Shown here: positions 1 to 10,843 of the stretch, in pieces
How the letters are laid out: the number at the start of each line of letters is the position of its first letter
Numbering within the stretch: the stretch's first letter is position 1
From: JASHVB01 sp049522565
Lineage (GTDB): Bacteria; Pseudomonadota; Alphaproteobacteria; Acetobacterales; Acetobacteraceae
Length of the DNA stretch: 64,000 nt
Direction: 5' to 3'
Assembly: GCA_049522565.1 (NCBI GenBank)
Contig: JBEKNT010000001.1
Location: 1-64,000, forward strand
Notes under the pieces: generated by a model
Seen by the model: the letters and a program-made list of their open reading frames with translations, nothing else
The model's database searches: none
Told to the model about the DNA's origin: nothing
Translations under genes and position numbers: made by a program

Positions 1-2918
1 GCCAGACCCAGTTCCGCGGGTACGCCGGCCTGTGACACGATCCGCACGTCAATGGGCCGGCCAGGCAGGCGAAAAATATGCGCTGTGCTGTGGTGCAAAG
101 CGGCGTCCACCCGATCGCCTGCCACTTGAAGATGCAGGTCCGGATCCTCGGTCAGCACCCAACCGGGACGCGGCCCGGCACGCTCGAGAATCCGTAGCCA
201 CAACGCATCAACGAGCCGGCCGCCGGTCAGCACGGGGGCGCAGGGTTCCTGCGGCGGGAGATGCCAGCCGCTATTGGCGTTCCGGAACAGCCAGCGATTG
301 CCGTCGTCGCGATAACTCTCGGCCGCCGCTCTGTTCGCCAGCAGAATGTCATGCGTCTCCAGCTCGATATGGAACAGCTCGACCTCCTGCGCGCGGTCGT
401 CCCACAGGATGGAGCGATGATTGACCAGGAACTCCACCGGAATCAAAGCACCGTCAAAATACAGCGCGTGCGCCTTGGTGACGCGTAGATCATGATGCGG
501 CACGTTGTCGGCCAGGGCCCCCTTGCGCACGATTACGGGTGTCGCGGCGCTGCGCCGTCCGCGCGTCGCCAGCACGCGCCCGATACCGATCCAGACGATC
601 GGGCGCGCCGCGCCGGTACGGGTCAGCACCAGATCGCCGATGTTGAGGCACTCGACCGGCACCTCGCCGGCGGGCGTGGCGATATGCGTGCCGCGCAGAA
701 AGCAGATGATCGGCGCGGTGACCGGCAGGCCGACATCCTGCAACATGGCGAGATCGACCGAGGAGATGTCGCGCACCTGACCCTCGCCGATGCCGATGCC
801 GCTCATCAGGTCCTGGGCCAGCGGATCGGTGCTGAGGTTTGCAACATGGGCGAAGTTCTCGCCGTTGTTGAGCAGGGTCAGCGGGACCGGCGTGGGAGAG
901 TTGGTGCCCAGGAAGGCGCCGTAGGCCGCCTCGGCATTGGGGCCGACGAAATTTGCTGCCGTGATCGTGTTGCCGTTGACGACGGTGTCCTGAATGTACG
1001 CGTCGAACAAGGTCGCGTCGGGTCCGAGCCCGCCATCCTGCGTGGTGAGGCCGCCGAACCCCAGTCCGTGTGCCAACTCATGGCGGAATACGCTGAGCAA
1101 ATCGAATTCGTTGCTGGGTACGGGATCGTCGGGGGCCAGCGGATCGGGATCCACGAAAAGCCCGCCGGCGCTGTCCAGCTCGCCGGTGGAGAGCGGCAAA
1201 TTCACCACGACGTCAGCCGTCGACCCGGCGACATAGTTGCCGGTGGTCAGAGCATAGATGCTTGATGGGATGACGATCGTCTCGCCGTTGATCGTCTCGC
1301 CGGAGTCGATCGAGCTGGCGAAACCGCCGCTCGCCAGCTCCGAACCGTGCGCGCCGCTGGTGATGTTGAGCTGGATGCGCAACGGCGCATGGCCGGTGAC
1401 ATATTGCGCCCAGTCGAGTGCGGCGGCACTGAGGTCGTTGACGATGGCGTCTTCCTGCCCGGTCGTCAGGCCGGCGGTGTCGCTCAGCGATATGGTGAAC
1501 GGCATGTCGTCGCGCGGCGGCGCGCCGGCGATGTTGGTGATGACTGCGGTGGCGCCGACTGTGCCGGCGGTGAATGTCGCACCGGTGTAGTCACCGGACA
1601 GCGCCAGCGTGTCGACCGTGGCGCCGTGGGCGATCACTGCCAGCGTGTCGCCGTTCACCACCGTGGCGGCATCGGCGCTCAGGCCGTTCAACACCAGCGT
1701 GTCGTCCGGACCGAAGCCGACCAGAGTGCCACTATAGAGCAATGGCGTTTCGAGCACGACCTTGGCGTTGTCGCCGGAGAACACGATGGTCTCCGAGGTT
1801 GGCGCATTCAGCTCCAGCGTGCCGCCGCTTTGCACCACCAGCGTGCCACTGCCGGTGAGTGCGTTGATGTCGAGCAGCCCGGCGGTGTCGAAGACGAGGC
1901 CGTTATTGGCGACGGTTGACGGATCGGCGCCGGCCAGGCTCAGCGAACTGCCGGGGCCTATTGTCAGCGACCCGGTGCCGCCGATCGCACCTGGAATGTA
2001 CAGCGCGCCACCATTGGCAATGATACCCCCGTCGTCGGACACGCTGCCGGAGACGACGCCGAATCCTTCGAACAGGCCAGTATTGCCGATCGTCAGGCCG
2101 CCGGTGGCGAGCGAGCCGCCTTGCAGGTTGAGCAAGCCGTCGTCGGTCAGGGCATTGGTCGTTTGGTAGCCGCGGCCGCTCAGGAGCTGGAGGGAACCGG
2201 TGTTGCTGATGGTTTCGAGCTGCGTCTCCAGCGGCTGGAAGCCGCCATTGTACACCTGGATTTCCGTCGCGGCGCCGTCGAGCACGATGTTCGCCGCATC
2301 GGTGACGATATCGGTGCCGGGGCCGCTGCCCGGGTTGATGTCGAACCCGATCTCGTTGTCGGTGCCTGCGGTCGGTCCCTGCACGATATAGCTGCCGCCG
2401 GTGAGGGTCGTGCCGGACAGGTTGCTGAAGCTCGGCCCTTCGACCCACAAGCCGCCGCTGTTCGCCAGCAGTGTGCCGTTGTTGGTGAATGCGCTCAGCA
2501 CGAACAGACCGGTCGTGCTGCCGGCGTTTGCGATCAGCGTGCCGTTGTTGGTGAAGTTGAAGAAGGGACCGGGGAGATATGCAGCGCCCAGCCCGCCGGC
2601 ACCGTCGACCACGCCGGAATTGTCGACCAGCAGCGCGCCTTGCAGGAAGGCGCTCGTCGCATCGCTTCCGGCGAGCTGCAACGTGCCGGCGATTTCGAGC
2701 GTCGGTGTTGCGGCCTGGTCTCCGCCAATGAAGTCATTGCCGATGGTGAATTGATTGACGATCTCGCTTTCGCCGGCCGCGATGGTGACCGTGTAGCCGG
2801 CACCAGGCGCACCGATCACTGCCGCCGCATCGTTCGCGTCGGGGATCCCCGTTGGGGTCCAGTTGGCCGACGTTGCCCAGTCCCCGCCGGTTCCGGTCGT
2901 CCATGTATAGGTCGTCAC
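1..2918 (-). CDS. Hint-domain surface metalloprotease with beta-helix repeats (partial)
   Basis: Reads leftward from a GTG at 2918, the only usable start after the upstream in-frame stop, with GGGGG about 7 bases before it. The frame is still open at base 1, so 972 residues are visible and the C-terminus is missing. Residues 1 to about 560 are Gly/Thr/Asn-rich with recurring NNGTL and SGGTLEL-like strands, as in secreted beta-helix proteins. Residues 613-621 read HELAHGLGF, a zincin zinc site. A Hint module starts at Cys739 (CFLRGTHIATPAGEVPVE) and runs for about 150 residues with NHRSILW further on, typical of Hint_2 proteins. There is no N-terminal signal peptide: the protein starts directly with strand-like sequence, so export by another route is likely. 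Role inferred: secreted, self-processing protease or adhesin. Domain identity is firm; the substrate is unknown. Confidence 0.85.
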   Translation of the reverse strand, partial: MTTYTWTTGTGGDWATSANWTPTGIPDANDAAAVIGAPGAGYTVTIAAGESEIVNQFTIGNDFIGGDQAATPTLEIAGTLQLAGSDATSAFLQGALLVDNSGVVDGAGGLGAAYLPGPFFNFTNNGTLIANAGSTTGLFVLSAFTNNGTLLANSGGLWVEGPSFSNLSGTTLTGGSYIVQGPTAGTDNEIGFDINPGSGPGTDIVTDAANIVLDGAATEIQVYNGGFQPLETQLETISNTGSLQLLSGRGYQTTNALTDDGLLNLQGGSLATGGLTIGNTGLFEGFGVVSGSVSDDGGIIANGGALYIPGAIGGTGSLTIGPGSSLSLAGADPSTVANNGLVFDTAGLLDINALTGSGTLVVQSGGTLELNAPTSETIVFSGDNAKVVLETPLLYSGTLVGFGPDDTLVLNGLSADAATVVNGDTLAVIAHGATVDTLALSGDYTGATFTAGTVGATAVITNIAGAPPRDDMPFTISLSDTAGLTTGQEDAIVNDLSAAALDWAQYVTGHAPLRIQLNITSGAHGSELASGGFASSIDSGETINGETIVIPSSIYALTTGNYVAGSTADVVVNLPLSTGELDSAGGLFVDPDPLAPDDPVPSNEFDLLSVFRHELAHGLGFGGLTTQDGGLGPDATLFDAYIQDTVVNGNTITAANFVGPNAEAAYGAFLGTNSPTPVPLTLLNNGENFAHVANLSTDPLAQDLMSGIGIGEGQVRDISSVDLAMLQDVGLPVTAPIICFLRGTHIATPAGEVPVECLNIGDLVLTRTGAARPIVWIGIGRVLATRGRRSAATPVIVRKGALADNVPHHDLRVTKAHALYFDGALIPVEFLVNHRSILWDDRAQEVELFHIELETHDILLANRAAAESYRDDGNRWLFRNANSGWHLPPQEPCAPVLTGGRLVDALWLRILERAGPRPGWVLTEDPDLHLQVAGDRVDAALHHSTAHIFRLPGRPIDVRIVSQAGVPAELGL

Positions 2919-3012
2919 CGCGCTTCCCCCGCACGTCGCGTAAGGACAACTTTTTCCGGCTCTCGGATCGGGAGCAAGCTATTTTTTCGGCATTGGCAAT
3001 ACTGCCTGCCGG

Positions 3013-4875
<1,863 letters not shown>

Positions 4876-5102
4876 GGCGGGGAGGGTGATCGGGCGAGTT
4901 GGGGGTGGGGGTCAAGTGTGCGACGGGTCTGCTGGGCGGGCATTGGTGTTTCCGCCCCCGCGCCACAGCCGTCATGCGGTGGAGCGGTCGCTGCCGGCGC
5001 GCGGACGCTCGGGGTGCCCTCAAAGCTGACAGTCACATCGCCCGCCGGCGCCCTGCGGCGGCTCCATGGGAATGTCTTGCGTGCAACGGCAATCGCAGCG
5101 AT

Positions 5103-5846
5103 TCAACCCGCTTGCCTGCTGCCTCCGACCGCGGCCCTTCCCCGTCGCGGCTTCGCCAGCGGGGGTTCGCCACCATCGAGCAACTTTAGCAATTGGTCCA
5201 CCATCGGTTTGGTAGCCTTGCTCAGATTTTCCGGCCTGCGATAGAGCAACCAGGTGATGATCATGTGGGTGATGCTCCCCATCAGGATCGTGGCGGTACG
5301 GTAGGGATCGAGTGCCGCGTCCCATTCTCGCCGCCGGCTGCCGGCACGGATCATCGCCACGACAATCCTGCCAAAGTCATCGACGGCCCGCCGGACTCGC
5401 GCCTCTTCGATCAGGACACTCGGCCAGATTTCGAGGTACAGTAAGCGCGCCCAGTCCGGATTGCGCCGCGCATAATCGGTCGCCATGGACAGGTACAGGT
5501 GCAAGCGTTCCCGCATGGTACTCAGCGCCGGAGCCTGCGCGAGAAACTCGGCATAGAACTGCGCCAGGCGACGGATCGGGATCTCGTACGCCAGGTCCTC
5601 CTTGCTCGGGTAGTAGTCGTAGATCGACGACACGGAGATGCCGGCCTCCGCGGCGATGTCCGCCATCTTTGCCTTGGCGATTCCGTCTCGCGCGAAGATT
5701 CTCGTGGCCGCCTCGAGCAGATCCTGTTGCCGGCGCCGGCTCCGGTCCTGCTTGGGGTCGCGCGAGCCGGCAAGATAGCCGTTGGCCGCTTGCTCAAGGA
5801 TCTCGAGCCATTGCTCCTTCGCCGGTGTCTTTGTCCCATCCGGCAT
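5103..5846 (-). CDS. TetR/AcrR family transcriptional regulator
   Basis: 247 residues. A typical TetR DNA-binding domain lies at about residues 38-88: LLEAATRIFARDGIAKAKMADIAAEAGISVSSIYDYYPSKEDL (shown here as the span only in outline: helix-turn-helix AAEAGISVSSIYDYYPSKED). The remainder is an all-helical ligand-binding/dimerisation region. An N-terminal extension of about 35 residues and a basic C-terminal tail are longer than in the average family member. AGGAA precedes the ATG. It diverges from the acyl-CoA ligase operon starting at 6153. The 306-base gap between them carries the palindrome at 6024-6036, which recurs at 16770-16788 and 17812-17826, so this protein is the obvious candidate to bind all three and control the whole 5-19 kb island. 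The effector is probably a CoA ester or free acid of the pathway (inference). Confidence 0.9.
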   Translation of the reverse strand: MPDGTKTPAKEQWLEILEQAANGYLAGSRDPKQDRSRRRQQDLLEAATRIFARDGIAKAKMADIAAEAGISVSSIYDYYPSKEDLAYEIPIRRLAQFYAEFLAQAPALSTMRERLHLYLSMATDYARRNPDWARLLYLEIWPSVLIEEARVRRAVDDFGRIVVAMIRAGSRRREWDAALDPYRTATILMGSITHMIITWLLYRRPENLSKATKPMVDQLLKLLDGGEPPLAKPRRGRAAVGGSRQAG

Positions 5847-5992
5847 CGTCTGCCCTGGTTCCTCGCAAAAAGTCCGGCGCCGATTCGGCCGGACACAAGC
5901 CTATTTTCCCTGGATAGATCGGGATGGTGCCGCCCGGCAAACAACGCCGGTTCCCGCGATATCAGCGCCACGTCTGTCGAAGGCTCGCCGGC

Positions 5993-6021
5993 TTGACAGC
6001 CTGACATAATCGACCGTAAAA
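5993..6021 (+). promoter_or_regulatory. Possible promoter of the 6153 operon
   Basis: A perfect TTGACA at 5993-5998 is followed 17 bases later by GTAAAA (6016-6021), a poor -10. The palindrome at 6024-6036 would lie immediately downstream, a position that fits repression. The -10 match is weak, so this is only a suggestion. Confidence 0.3.
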
Positions 6022-6023
6022 GG

Positions 6024-6036
6024 CGAATAATATTCG
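6024..6036. promoter_or_regulatory. Candidate TetR operator, site A
   Basis: CGAATAATATTCG, a perfect odd-centred palindrome of 13 bases (half-site CGAATA), AT-rich in a very GC-rich surrounding. It sits between the divergent TetR gene (5846, minus) and the acyl-CoA ligase operon (6153, plus). The same 13 bases form the core of the 19-base palindrome at 16770-16788. Confidence 0.7.
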
Positions 6037-6152
6037 GAAACAACCCTTCGCCTGGACGGGTCGCCGCCGGCCGGCAGCGACCGGCGTACTCGTCGTGTCG
6101 CGGACTGGACCGACCGCATGCAGACACCGTTGCCTGGGACGACCTGGGAGCC

Positions 6153-7739
6153 ATGAAAGCGCCCTACAGCCGGACACTGGCCGATCTCGTTTTCGAGCAA
6201 GCCGAGCGCCACGAGGCGCGGCCTGCTGTGATCTGCGGCGATCGCGTTGTCTCCTACGCGAAACTCGCGCAGCGTGCAGCCGGGGTTGCCGCCGCACTGC
6301 GCGATCGCGGCATCGCTCGTGGCGAGCGTGTCGGGCTCCTGGTGAACAACCGACTGGAGTGGCTTGAAGCATTCTTCGGGACGGTGATTGCCGGGGGGGT
6401 GGTGGTCGCATTCAGCACCTGGTCCACGCGTGACGAGCTTGACTGGCTGCTGCGGGACTCCGCCGTCCGCATGCTGATCACGCTCGATCGGTTTGGCGAC
6501 AACGACTTCGCCGCCGCGTTGCGTGGATTGCTGCCGGAGATCGCGGCGGAGACGGGGCTGCGAGACGTGGTGGTGCTGGGCGAAGCGGCTGCCGGATTTC
6601 CGCGGTTCGAGGCGTTGCAGTCGGCTTCGCCCGCACCACGTCTGCCGCCGGGCGAGGGACCCAGTGCCGCGGACGATGCCATCGTTATCTACACATCGGG
6701 CTCCAGCAGCCGGCCGAAATCCGTGCCGCTGTCGCATCTCGGGATCATCGAGAACGGCTTCAATATCGGTGAACGCCAGGGCTACCGGCCGAGCGATCGC
6801 GTTTTGCTCGCGCCACCGTTGTTCTGGTCGTATGGCAGTGCCAACGCGATGTCGGCGACGCTGACCCACGGCGCCGCGCTTGTTCTGCAACGCCGGTTCG
6901 AGCCCGGAGAAGCGATCGACCTGATCGAGCGGCATCGCTGCACCGCACTCTATACCCTGCCGGCGATCACCAGCGCGATCATCTCGCATCGGGATTTCCG
7001 GCGGGAGCGGACAGGCAGCTTGCGCACCGGCCTGACCATCGGCGCGCCGCAGGACATCCTTACCGCGGCGCAGGTGCTTGGCGCCTCGGAGATCTGCAAC
7101 GTCTATGGCCAGACCGAAAGCTACGGCAATTGCTGCGTCACGCCGCATGACTGGCCGTTGGAACGTCGCGCCGCGTGTCAGGGACCGCCGCTGCCTGGCG
7201 TCGAAATCCGCATCGTCGATGCCGTTAGCGGCGCCGAGCAGCCACGCGGCGAGGAAGGGCTGATCGAGGTGCGTGGCTACGTCATGCGCGGCTATATCGG
7301 CAGCAGCGCGGCGCAGACGGCAACGGCGCTCAGCGCGGACGGGTTCTTCCGCACCGGCGACATGGGGCGCCTGCTGCCCGATGGCGCGATCTCGTTCAGC
7401 GGCCGCGTCAGCGAAATGATCAAGAAGAGCGGCATCAACATCTCGCCGGCGGAGGTGGAGGATGTGTTGATGCGGCATGCGATGGTTGCGCTTGCCGGCG
7501 TGGTCGGCGTACCCGATTCCACACAGGGCGAATTGCTCGCTGCCTTCGTCGTGCCGAAGCCCGGGATCACCCTGCGTCCGGATGAGCTCGCGGCCCATTG
7601 CCGTGCATTGGCCTCACGCTACAAAGTGCCCGACTTCATCGAAGTATGCGAGTCGCTGCCGGTGACCGTGACCGGCAAGCTGATGCGCCGGGAGTTGAAG
7701 CAGATCGCCGCATCCTTGAGCCGGGACGTCGCACCGTGA
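6153..7739 (+). CDS. Class I adenylate-forming acyl-CoA ligase
   Basis: 528 residues, an ANL-superfamily AMP-binding enzyme. It probably activates a carboxylic acid to its CoA thioester as the entry step of the operon's pathway. Visible motifs are the phosphate loop YTSGSSSRPKS (about residues 180-190), VYGQTE, FFRTGDMGRLLPDG, SFSGRVSEMIKKSGINISP (hinge and C-terminal domain) and the catalytic lysine region PVTVTGKLMRREL near the end. The phosphate loop departs from the usual TSGTTGxPKG: the TTG is replaced by SSS/R and the final Gly by Ser. The region is otherwise intact, so the enzyme is probably active. GGGAG stands only 2 bases before the ATG. First gene of a plus-strand operon whose next gene overlaps its stop codon. 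Substrate not deducible. Confidence 0.9.
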   Translation: MKAPYSRTLADLVFEQAERHEARPAVICGDRVVSYAKLAQRAAGVAAALRDRGIARGERVGLLVNNRLEWLEAFFGTVIAGGVVVAFSTWSTRDELDWLLRDSAVRMLITLDRFGDNDFAAALRGLLPEIAAETGLRDVVVLGEAAAGFPRFEALQSASPAPRLPPGEGPSAADDAIVIYTSGSSSRPKSVPLSHLGIIENGFNIGERQGYRPSDRVLLAPPLFWSYGSANAMSATLTHGAALVLQRRFEPGEAIDLIERHRCTALYTLPAITSAIISHRDFRRERTGSLRTGLTIGAPQDILTAAQVLGASEICNVYGQTESYGNCCVTPHDWPLERRAACQGPPLPGVEIRIVDAVSGAEQPRGEEGLIEVRGYVMRGYIGSSAAQTATALSADGFFRTGDMGRLLPDGAISFSGRVSEMIKKSGINISPAEVEDVLMRHAMVALAGVVGVPDSTQGELLAAFVVPKPGITLRPDELAAHCRALASRYKVPDFIEVCESLPVTVTGKLMRRELKQIAASLSRDVAP

Positions 7740-8611
7740 CGCGCGAGGCATGGCACCGCTGGGGTGACGAGGACGAGCGCGGTGCGTTGAACCACATCGA
7801 TGGGTCGCAGGTACGGGACGCCGCGGCGCTGGTGCGGTCCGGGCAAGTTCTCTCGCTGGCACAGCCCCTATCCCCACAAACCCCGGTGCCGCAGCACCGG
7901 GCCGGCGTGCAGCACTTCATGGGACGCGACGGCGGCGATTATGCCGCAGGCGCGCGCCGGCCCGGCGGTTTCCAGTTCGCCGAGGATACGGTCGTCCTGC
8001 CGCTGCATATCGGCACGCATATCGATGCGCTGTGCCACGCATGGTACGACGACGCGCTGTACAACGGTTTTCCGGGCAGTGGCACGCGCAGCACCAGCGG
8101 GGCGACGCGTTGCGGCATCGACAAGATGGGGCCGATCGTCGGCCGCGGCGTATTGCTCGATATCGCGGGATTGCATGGTGGCCCGTTGCCGGATGGCGCC
8201 GCGATCGGTCGGGCGGAGCTTCAGCGTGCGGCAACCAACGCGGGCGTCGACCCCGGCAAGGGCGATATCGTGCTGATCCGCACCGGTTGGGCGGAAAGCC
8301 AGGGCCGCGCGGAAGCCGTCTCGTTCAATGGCGAACCCGGACTCGACATCGAGGCTGCGCTGTGGCTTGCCGAACGCGAAATCGCCGTGTTGGGTGCCGA
8401 CAATTTCGCTATCGAGGTCATTCCATTCGTCCGGGGCACGGTCTTTCCGGTGCATCAGCGGCTGATCCGCGATTTTGGCATTGCGCTGCTGGAAGGCCTC
8501 GTGCTCCAGCAACTCGCAGCAACCGGGCGTCATGAGTTCCTGTTCGCGGCCAGTCCACTGCCCGTGCTGGGCGGTACCGGCAGCCCGATCAGCCCGATCG
8601 CTGTGCTGTAG
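7736..8611 (+). CDS. Cyclase-family metal-dependent hydrolase
   Basis: 291 residues from a GTG at 7736 whose GTGA overlaps the stop of the ligase, implying translational coupling; the frame is open further upstream but only inside the ligase gene. It belongs to the cyclase / kynurenine formamidase / isatin hydrolase family. The metal-binding motif is HIGTHIDALCH (His91, His95, Asp97, His101), followed by a conserved Gly-Asp-Ile-Val-Leu-Ile-Arg-Thr-Gly-Trp strand (GDIVLIRTGW). Family members hydrolyse amides or lactam/cyclic acid derivatives using Mn or Zn. Placed between a CoA ligase and a dehydrogenase, it probably opens a ring or removes an amide from a pathway intermediate. Soluble; no signal peptide. 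Family assignment is firm, substrate unknown. Confidence 0.87.
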   Translation: MTREAWHRWGDEDERGALNHIDGSQVRDAAALVRSGQVLSLAQPLSPQTPVPQHRAGVQHFMGRDGGDYAAGARRPGGFQFAEDTVVLPLHIGTHIDALCHAWYDDALYNGFPGSGTRSTSGATRCGIDKMGPIVGRGVLLDIAGLHGGPLPDGAAIGRAELQRAATNAGVDPGKGDIVLIRTGWAESQGRAEAVSFNGEPGLDIEAALWLAEREIAVLGADNFAIEVIPFVRGTVFPVHQRLIRDFGIALLEGLVLQQLAATGRHEFLFAASPLPVLGGTGSPISPIAVL

Positions 8612-8615
8612 CGCG

Positions 8616-9662
8616 ATGCGTGCCATGGTGCTTCGCGAGCCTGGTCCCGGTCCCAGCGCACTCGGTTGCGAAACCGTGCCGGACCCGGCTCCTGGCCCAC
8701 GCCAGGTCGTCATTCAGGTAGCATTCTGCGGCATCTGCTCGCACGACGTCGCGGTTTGCGCCGGTATCCTGCGTGCCGGCATCGTACTGCCTTGCATCCC
8801 CGGGCACGAGATTGCCGGAACCATCGTCGCCGTCGGCGGTGCGGTGAGCGAGTTTGCCGTCGGCGACCGCGTCGCCACCACGCAGCGCGAGCATGTCTGC
8901 GGCCAGTGCCGGTTTTGCCGCGGCGGCCGCGAACCGCTGTGCGCCGAACAGGTCTTCCTCGGCGATACGCGGCTGAACGGCGGATACGCCGAGTTCGTTG
9001 CGGTCGACACGGACAATGTGGTGCGGCTGCCTGACGACGTGCCACTGGATGCGGCCGCGATCGCGGCCTGTGCGATCGGCACCATGCTGCACGCGGTGCG
9101 TGCCGTCGGCCGCATCGCGCCCGGCGATACCGTGCTGGTGACGGGTGCCGGCGGCGGGCTCGGCATGCACGGCGTGCAGTTGGCCAAGCGTGCCGGCGGC
9201 TGGGTGATCGCGCAGACAACTTCGCCGGACAAAGCTGCCACACTGCGCGAACTGGGTGCCGACGCGGTGGTGCTCGCCGCGCGTGGGGGCGATTTCTCCG
9301 CCGAGGTGAAGGCACTGACCGACGGCGAAGGCGTTGACTGCATGCTCGACACCGTCGGCACGCCAGTGTTCACGCCGGCACGACGCGCCCTGGCGCGGGG
9401 CGGACGCTGGGTGCTGATCGGCCAACTGACCGGCGATTTCGTGCGCTTCAATCCGGCGCAGCTTTTTCTTAAAGGCATTTCGATGCTCAGCGCCACCAGC
9501 ACCACGCGCGAGGAGCTGCGGCTCAGCCTGCGCCTGCTGCGTCCGGGCGGCATCCGCGCCATGCTTGGCCCGCGCTTCGGGTTGGCGCAGGCGGTTGAAG
9601 CCCTGGCGCTGGTGCGGTCCGGTGCGGCGGCCGGACGCGTGCTGATCGCACCGGGAGCCTGA
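8616..9662 (+). CDS. Zinc-binding alcohol dehydrogenase (MDR family)
   Basis: 348 residues from the ATG at 8616, four bases after the previous stop. Medium-chain dehydrogenase/reductase with the catalytic zinc region GICSHDV and GHEIAG, and the structural zinc lobe CGQCRFCRGGREPLC (four Cys in the usual spacing). The Rossmann fold has GAGGGLGMHGVQLAKRAG. It would oxidise a secondary or primary alcohol to ketone or aldehyde with NAD(P). Within the operon it most likely supplies the oxo group for the thiolase-fold step downstream (inference). Its stop overlaps a possible ATG of the next gene (TGATG at 9660-9664). Confidence 0.9.
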   Translation: MRAMVLREPGPGPSALGCETVPDPAPGPRQVVIQVAFCGICSHDVAVCAGILRAGIVLPCIPGHEIAGTIVAVGGAVSEFAVGDRVATTQREHVCGQCRFCRGGREPLCAEQVFLGDTRLNGGYAEFVAVDTDNVVRLPDDVPLDAAAIAACAIGTMLHAVRAVGRIAPGDTVLVTGAGGGLGMHGVQLAKRAGGWVIAQTTSPDKAATLRELGADAVVLAARGGDFSAEVKALTDGEGVDCMLDTVGTPVFTPARRALARGGRWVLIGQLTGDFVRFNPAQLFLKGISMLSATSTTREELRLSLRLLRPGGIRAMLGPRFGLAQAVEALALVRSGAAAGRVLIAPGA

Positions 9663-9703
9663 TGCATGGCACGGCCACTCTTCACCGAAGCAGGAGCAAT
9701 GCG

Positions 9704-10843
9704 ATGGGATTGCGAGTCCAGCCCGGAGTGATCGGCTGCGCGATCAGGCCAGTGATCGCAGCACGCAACCGGTCGCTGGAGGAGATCATCTACGATACGG
9801 CGCAGCTTGCGTTGGCTGATGCCGGCATCGGGATCGACGACATCGACGGCATCGTGGTCGCTTCCAATGACCAGTTCGACGGCCGTTCGATCTCCGTCAT
9901 GATGGCGTCGGGCCCCGTCGGTGGCGTCGATCGCGACATCATGTCCACGCCGTCGGCGTCCGAACACGCGTTCATCCTGGGCGCGTTGCGCGTCGGCTCC
10001 GGCCAGTTCCGCACGCAACTGATCGTGTCCTGGAGTCCGACCGAGGTCTCGTCGATGTCGGAGGCACAGCGGCTTGGCGCCGATCCGTATTTCCATCGCG
10101 CCTTGCCGCTTGACGAATTGTCGGCGCACGCATTGCAGGCCTCGGCACTGGAGAATGCGCAGCCGGCGGCGCGTGCCGCGGCCGAGGCGATTGCCGAGAA
10201 GAACCGCGCGCATGGCCGCGTCGCCTGGCCCGATCCGCCCTTGCATCCGGCGCCCGGTCCGATGCGCTGGCCGATCACGCCGACGATGACGAGCGCGCCG
10301 GTTACCGGCAGCGTCGCTCTGGTGCTGGCGGCGCCCGACTTCATCGCCGAACGCGGCCTGCGCGATGTCGCCTGGCTGCGCGGCATGGGCTGGGCGACGG
10401 AACCGAGTTTCCTCGGGGATCGCGATCTGAGCGTCGCGCCGGCACTCGCTGCCGCCGCGCGACAGGCCTATGCCGCGGCCGGCATCACCGATCCAACCAC
10501 GGCTTTCGACGTCGCGGAAATGACGGACGCAACGCCCTATTCGGAGCTGCTGGCGTATGAGGCGTTATCGCTGTGCCCGCCCCAGGATTGGGCGGCACGC
10601 ACGGCTGACGGCAGCTTCAGCCGTGGCGGTCGCTTGCCGGTGAACCTCTCGGGCGGCGTGCTGACCTGGAATCCGGTGTTCTGCACTGGCCTGATCCGCA
10701 TCGCGGAGATCGCCAACCAGGTGCGCGGCCGGGCCGGGCCGCATCAGGTGCCGAACGCGCGCTGCGGCCTGGCGCACGCCGGCAGCGGGTTCGCGATGCA
10801 ATACCAGGCGGCAGTCGTGCTCGCGCAGGAGGCTCGCCCATGA
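9704..10843 (+). CDS. Thiolase-fold protein (SCP2/Ltp2-like), nucleophile Cys absent
   Basis: 379 residues. The ATG at 9704 is preferred over the one at 9662 because AGGAG stands 9 bases before it. Sequence order matches SCP2-type thiolases: LALADAGIGIDDIDGIVVAS near the start, VTGSVALVLAAPD in the middle, VNLSGGVLTWNP near the C-terminus. At the place of the usual nucleophile Cys the chain reads TPSASEHAFILGA, without cysteine. Ltp2-like aldolases that act with DUF35 partners in sterol side-chain breakdown also lack it. The next gene is a second thiolase-fold protein overlapping by ATGA, and a DUF35 protein follows. The three probably form one complex acting on a CoA ester, by retro-aldol or C-C bond cleavage (inference). 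Confidence 0.8.
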   Translation: MGLRVQPGVIGCAIRPVIAARNRSLEEIIYDTAQLALADAGIGIDDIDGIVVASNDQFDGRSISVMMASGPVGGVDRDIMSTPSASEHAFILGALRVGSGQFRTQLIVSWSPTEVSSMSEAQRLGADPYFHRALPLDELSAHALQASALENAQPAARAAAEAIAEKNRAHGRVAWPDPPLHPAPGPMRWPITPTMTSAPVTGSVALVLAAPDFIAERGLRDVAWLRGMGWATEPSFLGDRDLSVAPALAAAARQAYAAAGITDPTTAFDVAEMTDATPYSELLAYEALSLCPPQDWAARTADGSFSRGGRLPVNLSGGVLTWNPVFCTGLIRIAEIANQVRGRAGPHQVPNARCGLAHAGSGFAMQYQAAVVLAQEARP

